This document shows, piece by piece, positions 1 through 5,162 of a stretch of DNA of 8,711 bases. Made by a program: the position numbers and the translations under genes. Each line of letters starts with the position of its first letter. Position 1 is the first letter of the stretch. Below the pieces are notes generated by a model that ran no database searches, was not told the DNA's origin, and was given only the letters and a program-made list of their open reading frames with translations. Source of the stretch: Rhodoferax sp. UBA5149 (GTDB taxonomy: Bacteria; Pseudomonadota; Gammaproteobacteria; Burkholderiales; Burkholderiaceae_C); the NCBI RefSeq assembly GCF_002413825.1, contig NZ_DHXT01000181.1, positions 1-8,711 of the forward strand, written 5' to 3'.

Positions 1-262
1 TGTAGGACTCGGTGTCGCCGCGCCGCTCGATCCAGGGGCTGCGCACCGAGGGCAGGCCCTGGCGCACGTCGATCGTGGCTTGCGGGTCGGTGTAGGGGCC
101 GGAGGTGTCGTACACCACGACGGCCTCGCCGTTGCTCTGCATGATTTCACGCATCGGCACCTGGATATCGGCTTGCGAGCCGGGCACGTAAATCTTGCGC
201 GAGGCCGGCAGGGGCTCGCGCGTGAGGCTCATCAACTGGCTGAATTTGTCGGGTGCGTTCAT
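1..262 (-). CDS. thiC: Phosphomethylpyrimidine synthase ThiC, 5' part (cut by window edge)
   Basis: ThiC is a radical-SAM enzyme that rearranges aminoimidazole ribotide into hydroxymethylpyrimidine phosphate, the pyrimidine half of thiamin, in the cytoplasm. Only the first 87 codons are present. They read MNAPDKFSQLMSL near the start, then REPLPASRKIYVPGS, VPMREI and VYDTSGPYTDP, followed by DVRQGLPSVR and WIERRGD. This is the typical ThiC N-terminal domain; the catalytic barrel and the C-terminal cluster Cys motif lie beyond the edge. The ATG at 262-260 is supported by an AGGAG Shine-Dalgarno at 271-275, eight bases upstream. A TPP riboswitch lies about 110-190 bases upstream on the same strand, which independently supports a thiamin gene and implies repression by thiamin pyrophosphate. 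No frameshift is seen in the visible part. Confidence 0.95.
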   Translation of the reverse strand, partial: MNAPDKFSQLMSLTREPLPASRKIYVPGSQADIQVPMREIMQSNGEAVVVYDTSGPYTDPQATIDVRQGLPSVRSPWIERRGDTESY

Positions 263-370
263 CGCGTAATCTCCTGAAGATGATGTGGTGACACAGTGCT
301 CCGGAGAATAGTCAATCATGCGAACGGGGAGACAGTACGGGACCCGGCAAAGGGTGAAACAACGCAGTCT

Positions 371-455
371 GGCTCTTCTTACGCCGGTATGAACCGGATC
401 AAGTTCGCGGGTTTGGTGACCATCTCAGCGCATCCATAGCGCACCCCGGGCGGTC
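371..455 (-). ncRNA. TPP (THI-element) riboswitch controlling thiC
   Basis: Read on the minus strand, the conserved TPP aptamer blocks occur in order. GGGGTGC is at 447-441, GCTGAGA at 429-423, then an ACCCGCGAACTTGATC block (about 411-396), CCGGTTCATACCGGCG and a purine-rich AAGAAG tail. CTGAGA and the GAAC-TGATC segment are the pyrimidine- and phosphate-binding cores of the family. The aptamer ends about 110 bases before the thiC start. No clear terminator with a U-run follows. CTCCGGAG at 299-306, near the AGGAG ribosome site, could take part in sequestering it, so translational control is my guess. Aptamer ends are approximate. Confidence 0.93.
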
Positions 456-511
456 GCAAGTTTAAGCGATGCGCTTGAATTGTTTTTTGCCGGGCACGCC
501 GCAGACCGTGT

Positions 512-575
512 ATGCTATTAATTCAATAGCATCTTGCGCATGAAGCACGAGGGCTAGAGGCCTAAATGACCTAAG
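512..575. repeat. A/T-rich inverted repeat with flank, probable dispersed Comamonadaceae-type repeat
   Basis: ATGCTATT (512-519) and AATAGCAT (525-532) form a perfect 8-bp inverted repeat around a 5-base spacer, in a locally A/T-rich stretch. It is followed by TTGCGCATGAAGCACGAGGG and CTAGAGGCCTAAATGACC. The combination of a 'GCTATT..AATAGC' hairpin, a 'CTTGCGC' stretch and 'GGGCTAGAGGCCTA' resembles a short intergenic repeat I associate with Comamonadaceae genomes; that is recall, not a search. It lies between the divergent riboswitch and cupin gene. An alternative role is promoter or operator: TTGCCG at 487-492 and TATGCT at 511-516 are 18 bases apart on the plus strand, toward the cupin gene. 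Confidence 0.5.
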
Positions 576-668
576 ACTATGGACCCACCGGCCGCAGGGT
601 CAGCGCCGACCGCGGCAACGAACGGGCGACAATGAAGTCTGGACCCCCATCCACAAGGAGCGTTGACC

Positions 669-998
669 ATGGCAATTTCTCATTTGGCCGCAGGCCAAAC
701 CCTCAGTGTTTTACCGTTCGGAAGCGCCTTGGCGAATGCACGGACCACGGCGTTATTCAAGACCGAGCAGCTCGAAGTCATCCAGCTGGTGCTCGCCGCT
801 GGCAAATCGTTTCCACCGCACAAGGTGGCGGGCGAGATCACGATTCAGTGCCTGGAGGGAAGCTTCGAAGTCACGATTGAAGGCGCAGTCCAGACCCTGA
901 AAGCGAGTCAACTCATGTATTTATCAGGCGGTGTTCAGCATGGCCTGACCGCGCTCGAAGACGCGTCGGCCCTGGTGACGATTGTGTTGCGCAGATGA
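669..998 (+). CDS. Small single-domain cupin protein
   Basis: This 109-residue protein is a single double-stranded beta-helix (cupin) domain. The cupin-1 region is GKSFPPHKVAGEITIQCLEG (about residues 45-64), with H51, E56 and G64 in the expected positions. The cupin-2 region is LSGGVQHGLTALEDA, with H91. Classic metal cupins use two His and one Glu in motif 1. Here the first motif has only one His, so metal binding, if any, is atypical. Such stand-alone cupins are cytoplasmic and of unknown function, and I cannot name a substrate. The ATG at 669 was chosen over an in-frame TTG at 663 because AAGGAG at 655-660 is eight bases from the ATG but only two from the TTG. It is divergent from thiC and convergent with the cytochrome gene, and appears monocistronic. 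Confidence 0.85.
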   Translation: MAISHLAAGQTLSVLPFGSALANARTTALFKTEQLEVIQLVLAAGKSFPPHKVAGEITIQCLEGSFEVTIEGAVQTLKASQLMYLSGGVQHGLTALEDASALVTIVLRR

Positions 999-1024
999 GG
1001 GGGTCCGCCCGACAGCGCGGTGAA

Positions 1025-1070
1025 CAAACCCGTCCAAACGACATCTTTGATGGGTTTGCGAATTCGCAAA
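1025..1070. terminator. Overlapping hairpin and 16-bp palindrome in the convergent gap; possible bidirectional terminator
   Basis: CAAACCCGTC (1025-1034) pairs with GATGGGTTTG (1049-1058) as a 10-pair stem, with one G-U in RNA and a 14-base loop. The 3' arm runs directly into TTTGCGAATTCGCAAA (1055-1070), a perfect 16-bp palindrome. The two structures share bases 1055-1058, so they are mutually exclusive in RNA. They lie between the stop of the plus-strand cupin gene and the stop of the minus-strand cytochrome gene, where a two-way terminator would be expected. Only weak T-rich sequence follows on either side, so a protein-binding site is also possible. Confidence 0.4.
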
Positions 1071-1082
1071 GTTTGAGTCCTT

Positions 1083-1508
1083 TCATTTCGCCGCGCTGTT
1101 TTTTGACAGCGAGGCGAGATAGGCGACCACATCCCGGCGGTCGTCCAGCAGCTCCACGCGGTAGCCCATGGCCTGGCCCGGCACGACGGATTCCGGATTG
1201 CCCAGCCAGGCCAGCAGTTTGTCGCGCTCCCATACATGCGTGGCGGCCCCCAGGGCCTTGGAATAATTGAAGTCGGGGGCCTTGCCCGCCACCCGACCCC
1301 ACACCGCGCCCAAAGCCGGACCCACCCGATTCGCGTCCAGACTGTGGCAGGCGACGCAGCGCGATTCGAATATCGCCTGACCTTTGGCGACGGACCCGGT
1401 CTGCGCCTGCGCCGGGGGCAGCCCCAGCAGTGACAGCGCCCACGCTGCGACCACCGCTTGGAGAGGGCGCCACACGGCACCGCCGCGACAGGGCGTGCGC
1501 CCTCTCAT
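1083..1508 (-). CDS. Periplasmic class I cytochrome c (c2/c550-like)
   Basis: This 141-residue mono-haem cytochrome c is predicted to carry electrons in the periplasm. Residues 1-36 form a Sec-type signal: Arg-rich start, hydrophobic VVAAWALSLLGL, likely cleavage after AQA. The haem-binding motif is C51-V-A-C54-H55. It is followed by the class I signature GPALGAVWGRVAGK and by M114 in VVPGQAMGYRV, the probable sixth haem ligand. The C-terminal DVVAYLASL is the closing helix typical of small soluble cytochromes c. The start codon overlaps the stop of the ferritin-like gene by one base (TGATG), which implies one transcript and translational coupling. The partner suggests that it accepts or delivers electrons for the exported ferritin-like protein; this is inference from position. 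The exact redox partner is unknown. Confidence 0.92.
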   Translation of the reverse strand: MRGRTPCRGGAVWRPLQAVVAAWALSLLGLPPAQAQTGSVAKGQAIFESRCVACHSLDANRVGPALGAVWGRVAGKAPDFNYSKALGAATHVWERDKLLAWLGNPESVVPGQAMGYRVELLDDRRDVVAYLASLSKNSAAK

Positions 1509-2104
1509 CAGGCACCAAAAGTCAGGGCGCCCGCGGGCAAGGGACGACCCAGCGCGCTGGTCAGCACGGTGAAGTGCATGGCTTCATCGGCGGCCAGACG
1601 GGCGGCCACTTTGCCCAGGTCTTTGCTGCCGAACGCGGGAATCACGCCCAGGTAGGCATTGGTGGCACCCAGCTCCAGCCGCGCGGCCAGGTCCAGCACG
1701 TCGGCCTGGTTGCGCAGCGTGTCGGCTTTCAGCGCCATGGCGTAGTCGCCCAGTTTTTTCTCGGCCACCGGCACGCCGCCCATTTTCTGGATGGTGGCAA
1801 TCAGGGCGTCGCGGTGCGCCTTGTGGTGGCTCTGAAACTGCACGGCAATATCGAGCACCGGCTTTTGCAGCAAGCCACTGCCGGCGCCCAGCTGGTAGGC
1901 GTTGATGGCTTCGTGCTCCAGCCCGAGCGCCACATTCAGGATGCTGACGTCTTTGGCCGTATCGCCGCCCATGCCTTGGGCCAGCACATCTTTGCCCGCC
2001 AGCAAGGCCACGGCCACGGCCGACAGCGTGCCGGTGCGGCCCATGAAGATGCGGCGTGACGTGGCGAGTGGGGGACGGTCGAGGGTTTGAACAAGGGATG
2101 GCAT
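1508..2104 (-). CDS. Tat-exported ferritin-like domain protein
   Basis: This 198-residue protein has an N-terminal twin-arginine signal. TSRRIFMGRTG at residues 16-26 is followed by a hydrophobic stretch (LSAVAVALLAG) and a likely cleavage near VLAQ. The mature part is a four-helix ferritin-like bundle (Ferritin_2-type). Carboxylate and His residues occur at helix-typical positions: E63 and E65 in GLEHEAINAY, H94 and H97 in HHKAHRDAL, E144 in LELGATNAY, and E174 and H177 in DEAMHFTVL. Known members are poorly characterised; a diiron or other metal site is likely but not shown. Tat export would allow the metal to be inserted before transport. AAAAGGAAAACATC precedes the ATG at 2104 and contains the ribosome site AAGGA. 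It is first in a two-gene unit with cytochrome c and divergent from the ECF sigma factor gene. Confidence 0.88.
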   Translation of the reverse strand: MPSLVQTLDRPPLATSRRIFMGRTGTLSAVAVALLAGKDVLAQGMGGDTAKDVSILNVALGLEHEAINAYQLGAGSGLLQKPVLDIAVQFQSHHKAHRDALIATIQKMGGVPVAEKKLGDYAMALKADTLRNQADVLDLAARLELGATNAYLGVIPAFGSKDLGKVAARLAADEAMHFTVLTSALGRPLPAGALTFGA

Positions 2105-2192
2105 GATGTTTTCCTTTTGAAGTGGGTGAATGCTGGCTTGTCGGCGTCAAAAAAATCGTCCGACGGCTTGAATACGCAACCAGGGTGCCCAC

Positions 2193-2244
2193 TGGATTCA
2201 GCATGTCCCCACGGGCTGGTCGGACATCGGGGCCGCTGAATCCA
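2193..2244. promoter_or_regulatory. Nested interrupted palindrome in the ferritin/sigma divergent promoter region
   Basis: TGGATTCAGC (2193-2202) and GCTGAATCCA (2235-2244) are a perfect 10-bp inverted repeat spanning 52 bases. Directly inside it ATGTCC (2203-2208) is repeated inverted as GGACAT (2222-2227), leaving the right-hand CGGGGCC as an asymmetric bulge. CCCC/GGGG pairing is an alternative inner fold. It lies about 90 bases upstream of the ferritin-like start and 95 bases upstream of the sigma factor start. No T-run follows, so it is not a simple terminator. An operator, a leader stem-loop or a dispersed repeat are the options. No convincing promoter boxes were found in the 234-base gap. 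Confidence 0.45.
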
Positions 2245-2338
2245 CTTCGCCCCGGCCCGCGTACCCACTGCATCCGCGCACCCTGGCACCCGTCCACAAG
2301 CCATCCCCAAACACCGCACCTTCGCCGACAATCACGCC

Positions 2339-2914
2339 ATGAACACAGATGCCCCAGATGCCGAACTGATCGCGCTGTTGGACCGCGTGGCGCGCCACGA
2401 CGCCGCCGCGCTGAAGGCCTTATATGAGCGCTGTTCGTCCAAACTTTTCGGGCTGGCGCTGCGCGTGGTGCGCCAGCGCGAGTGGGCGGAGGACGTGTTG
2501 CAGGAGGCCTTTCTGACCATCTGGCGCGGCGCTGGCGACTACCGTGCCTCGCTCAGCCCGCCGATGGCCTGGATGGGCCTGATCGTGCGCAGCCGGGGGC
2601 TGGACTTTTTGCGCCGTCGCAGCGCCGAGCGCAGCCATCTGACGCAAGAACTCGACGAATCCATGGCCGACACGCTGGCCGGTGACGCACCCAGCCCGAT
2701 GGACACGGCGCAGGCCAGCGAGCAAGCCTGGGCGCTGCACCAGTGTCTGGGTCAGCTTGAAAATCGCCAGCGCGAAGTCGTCAGCCTGGCCTACATCCGC
2801 GACCTCAGCCACCGTGAACTGGCCGAGCAACTCAAGCTGCCCCTGGGCACGGTCAAGACCTGGATTCGGCGCGGGCTGGAGCAATTGCGCCTGTGCATGG
2901 CGCGCTTTGCCTGA
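2339..2914 (+). CDS. ECF-type RNA polymerase sigma factor (sigma-70 family)
   Basis: This 191-residue protein has the two-domain layout of extracytoplasmic function sigma factors, which redirect RNA polymerase to a small stress regulon. Region 2 covers about residues 25-95. It includes AEDVLQEAFLTIWR (50-63), the core-polymerase contact, and MAWMGLIVRSRGLDFLRRR, the -10 recognition segment. A variable, acidic linker follows. Region 4 (about 132-185) ends in the helix-turn-helix LSHRELAEQLKLPLGTVKTW, which reads the -35 element. The ATG at 2339 has only a weak Shine-Dalgarno, but length and alignment with the family fit it. The next gene, ten bases downstream, is its RskA-type anti-sigma factor, so activity is probably controlled by sequestration at the membrane and released by an envelope signal. 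The signal cannot be read from sequence. Confidence 0.93.
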   Translation: MNTDAPDAELIALLDRVARHDAAALKALYERCSSKLFGLALRVVRQREWAEDVLQEAFLTIWRGAGDYRASLSPPMAWMGLIVRSRGLDFLRRRSAERSHLTQELDESMADTLAGDAPSPMDTAQASEQAWALHQCLGQLENRQREVVSLAYIRDLSHRELAEQLKLPLGTVKTWIRRGLEQLRLCMARFA

Positions 2915-2924
2915 GGACCGACGC

Positions 2925-3731
2925 TTGAACCTGATCAAACACCCCGAGCTGCTGGACCGTCTGGCCGGCGCTTATGCGCTGGGCACCTTGCGCGGCGGCG
3001 CCCGGCGTCGCTTCGAGACCATGGCGCGCGAGCAAGCCCCGGTGCGGGTGGCCGCGCTGGTCTGGCAAACCCGCATCGCCAGCATGAACGAGCTGCAGCC
3101 CCAGTCTGAACCGAGCCCGCGGGTGTGGACCCGCATCGACATGCTACTGCAAGGCGAAAGAAATGCGCAAGCCCCGCAAGCCCAACAGGCAGCGCGTCAG
3201 GCGGCGGTCCGCGAAGCCGCGCCAGCCAGCGCCGCCCAGGCTGGCTGGCTGCGCAGTGTCACCCTGTGGCGCGGTGCCGCCGCCGCCGGTGCGCTGGCAA
3301 CCGTGCTGGCCGTGGTCACGGGCTTGAACTTGCGCGAACAGTTGGGTCGTGAAGTGCAGCAGTTGCAGGCCCGCTTGCTGGCTACACCGCAGATTGAATA
3401 CGTCGCCGTGCTGGCCGACGAGCAATCGGCCGCCGCCATGCTGGTCACGCTTGACCCGAAAAACAAAAAACTCACGCTGCAGCGCGTGGGCCGCTACCAG
3501 GAGGCCGGTGACCGGTCTTTACAGCTGTGGGCGCTGCCCGCCACCGGCGGGCCACGTTCGCTCGGAGTGTTGGGGCAAGACCGCGTGCTGCGTCTCACGG
3601 CCGGCGAAGGTGAGGTGCGTGAAGTGCCGACGCTGGCCATCAGCCTGGAGCCCAAGGGCGGCGTGCCCAGCGCGAGTGGCCCCACCGGCCCGGTGTTGTT
3701 CAAGGGCGCGTTGATTCAAAAAATGCTGTGA
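2925..3731 (+). CDS. RskA-family anti-sigma factor, membrane anchored
   Basis: This 268-residue protein has a cytoplasmic N-terminal sigma-binding part (about residues 1-105) starting LNLIKHPELLDRLAGAYALG. One transmembrane helix lies around residues 115-134 (GAAAAGALATVLAVVTGL), followed by a periplasmic RskA domain with coiled-coil-like REQLGREVQQLQARLL. The C-terminal signature LAISLEPKGGVPSASGPTGP and VLFKG is diagnostic of the RskA family. No His-x3-Cys-x2-Cys zinc motif is present, so it is not a ZAS-type sensor. The frame is open upstream inside the sigma gene. I chose TTG at 2925 because GAGGA at 2913-2917 sits seven bases before it, it follows the sigma stop by ten bases, and the family homology starts there. 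It holds the upstream ECF sigma factor inactive, probably until proteolysis or redox change outside the membrane. Confidence 0.88.
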   Translation: MNLIKHPELLDRLAGAYALGTLRGGARRRFETMAREQAPVRVAALVWQTRIASMNELQPQSEPSPRVWTRIDMLLQGERNAQAPQAQQAARQAAVREAAPASAAQAGWLRSVTLWRGAAAAGALATVLAVVTGLNLREQLGREVQQLQARLLATPQIEYVAVLADEQSAAAMLVTLDPKNKKLTLQRVGRYQEAGDRSLQLWALPATGGPRSLGVLGQDRVLRLTAGEGEVREVPTLAISLEPKGGVPSASGPTGPVLFKGALIQKML

Positions 3732-3752
3732 GGCAGTCGCCAGGCATTCGCG

Positions 3753-4859
3753 TTACACCAACTCTGCCAGCGCCGCCGGTGAATAGTCAGACAACTCCGC
3801 CGTGCGACCATCGCGCACCTTCACGGCCCAATCGGGATCGCTGATCAGGGCACGGCCCACGGCAACCAGGTCAAAGTCGCCGCGGTCAAAGCGGCGCAGC
3901 AGCTCGTCCAGCGAGGCCGGCTTGGACGACTCGCCACCGACCATGGAAGCAATGAACTCGCCACTCAAACCGACCGAGCCCACGGTGATGGTGGGGCGAC
4001 CGGTCAGCTTTTTGGCCCAGCCAGCAAAGTTGAGATCGGAGCCTTCAAACTCGGGCTCCCAGAAGCGGCGTTGCGAGCAATGGAAGATGTCGGCGCCCGC
4101 GTCGGCCAGCGGTTGCAGCCAGGCGGCCATCTCGTGCGGGCTTGTGGCCATCTGCACGGCGTAGTCCTGCTGCTTCCACTGCGACAGGCGGATGATGATC
4201 GGATAGTCTGGGCCCACTTCGGCACGCACCGCCTTCAAGATGTCCGCGGCAAAACGCCCGCGTTGCACCAGATCGCTGCCGCCATGGCGGTCGTCGCGCA
4301 GGTTGGTGCCTTCCCAGAAAAACTGGTCAATCAAATAGCCGTGGGCGCCATGCAGTTCGATGGTATCAAAACCCAGGCGCTTGGCGGCCCCGGCAGCGCG
4401 GGCAAAGGCGGCAATGGTGTCGGCGATGGTCTCATCCGTCATGGGCTCGGTAAACTTTTTACCGGGCGAGGAATAACCCGAGGGGGAATCCCACGGCGCT
4501 GGCGGCTGCCATTCGGTGCGCCGATTGCGCACCGCGCCCACGTGCCACAGCTGCGGCGCCATCACGCCGCCCGCGCCGTGCACGGTATTGATCACGTTTT
4601 GCCAACCGGCCAGTGCGTCGTCACCCCAAAAGCGGGGCACGTTGGGGTCATTGGACGAGGCGGGCCGCTCCACCACGGTGCCCTCCGAAACAATCAGCCC
4701 TACCGCGGCGGCGGCGCGCTTGCGGTAGTACTCCGCCACGGCCTCGGTGGGCACGCCACCCGGCGAGAACGAACGCGTCATGGGCGCCATGACGATGCGA
4801 TTAGGCAGCTTGAGGGTCTTGAGCGCGAAGGGTTGAAACAGAGAGGCAGCGGTAGACAT
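3753..4859 (-). CDS. Old Yellow Enzyme family NADH:flavin oxidoreductase (ene-reductase)
   Basis: This 368-residue, complete (beta/alpha)8-barrel FMN enzyme belongs to a family that reduces electrophilic alkenes, quinones, nitro compounds or nitrate esters with NAD(P)H. Visible features are the FMN-binding start LPNRIVMAPMTRS (18-30) and SEGTVVE (58-64). The substrate-anion site is H170-x-x-H173-x-Y175 in ELHGAHGYLIDQF. Next come GTNLRDDRHGGS (184-195), R224 in IIIRLSQWKQ, ITVGSVG (291-297) and the phosphate-binding LVAVGRALISDPDWAVKVRDG region (331-351). The His-His pair instead of His-Asn occurs in many bacterial members. The ATG at 4859 has a modest GGAAAA ribosome site. It is convergent with the anti-sigma gene, only 21 bases apart with no evident terminator, and divergent from the Fic gene. 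The real substrate cannot be told from sequence. Confidence 0.94.
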   Translation of the reverse strand: MSTAASLFQPFALKTLKLPNRIVMAPMTRSFSPGGVPTEAVAEYYRKRAAAAVGLIVSEGTVVERPASSNDPNVPRFWGDDALAGWQNVINTVHGAGGVMAPQLWHVGAVRNRRTEWQPPAPWDSPSGYSSPGKKFTEPMTDETIADTIAAFARAAGAAKRLGFDTIELHGAHGYLIDQFFWEGTNLRDDRHGGSDLVQRGRFAADILKAVRAEVGPDYPIIIRLSQWKQQDYAVQMATSPHEMAAWLQPLADAGADIFHCSQRRFWEPEFEGSDLNFAGWAKKLTGRPTITVGSVGLSGEFIASMVGGESSKPASLDELLRRFDRGDFDLVAVGRALISDPDWAVKVRDGRTAELSDYSPAALAELV

Positions 4860-5049
4860 GGGCTTTTCCAGAAAGGGAATGATCAGAATGGTTCAGTCTA
4901 TGGCGAAAAAGCGACCAGACAACAAGCGGGGTGTCGCCGAGGTGATTTTTGTGCTTCATCGTGCCTACATCGGCTCACCTTGGACGATGAAGACACTTGA
5001 CCGTTGGATGAGGTGCGGGGTCGGGGTGGTTGGCACGCGTTGACAGCGG
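4860..5049. other. Intergenic region upstream of the OYE gene, no gene seen
   Basis: This stretch between the divergent OYE and Fic genes has no supported gene. A plus-strand frame at 4858-5043 overlaps the OYE start, lacks recognisable protein features and is taken as chance. A 9-bp inverted repeat, CTTCATCGT (4954-4962) and ACGATGAAG (4984-4992), lies about 100 bases upstream of the OYE start and could be an operator, but repeats of this size arise by chance. A perfect TTGACA occurs at 5040-5045 on the plus strand, without a good -10 at normal spacing. The rest of the gap is the Fic operator array. Confidence 0.5.
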
Positions 5050-5160
5050 AAAACAGCGCCACCACTTGAGTCAAAAAATGGCGCAGTTCACAAAACAGCG
5101 CCATAATTCGCAAAGAAAATCGCTTAATCGCGCCAAAATAGATAAACTGCGCCATTTTTA
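5050..5160. promoter_or_regulatory. Five-copy GCGCCA operator array upstream of the Fic gene
   Basis: Five copies of a motif close to AAAC(A/T)GCGCCATTTTT lie in the 110 bases before the Fic start. The cores are at 5056-5061 (+), 5079-5084 (- strand), 5098-5103 (+), 5130-5135 (+) and 5149-5154 (+). Copies 2 and 5 are identical over 15 bases (AACTGCGCCATTTTT) in opposite orientation, at 5074-5088 and 5145-5159. Copies 1 and 3 share AAAACAGCGCCA. Copy 4 is the most divergent (TTAATCGCGCCAAAATA). The last copy ends three bases before the ATG and takes the place of a Shine-Dalgarno, so a bound protein would block the promoter, the start site or both. The winged-helix domain of the adjacent Fic protein is the natural candidate binder (inference). 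Confidence 0.72.
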
Positions 5161-5162
5161 GC

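Noticed and set aside
1061..1071. AATTCGCAAAG shared between the 1055-1070 palindrome and the Fic upstream region (5105-5115)
   Set aside because: An 11-base match between two places is expected several times by chance in a window of this size.
2682..2924. Upstream in-frame extension of the anti-sigma frame inside the sigma gene
   Set aside because: The translated extension is an out-of-frame reading of sigma region 4; a TTG start with ribosome site lies just after the sigma stop.
3732..3752. Terminator between the convergent anti-sigma and OYE genes
   Set aside because: The 21-base gap has no stem-loop or T-run.
4954..4992. 9-bp inverted repeat upstream of the OYE gene
   Set aside because: About one or more such repeats with this spacing is expected by chance; kept only as a note in the intergenic entry.
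4858..5043. 61-codon plus-strand frame between the OYE and Fic genes
   Set aside because: It overlaps the OYE start region and promoter, has no ribosome site or recognisable protein pattern, and is explained as chance.
5040..5045. Perfect TTGACA as a Fic promoter -35
   Set aside because: No acceptable -10 hexamer at 16-18 bases, so a promoter cannot be supported.
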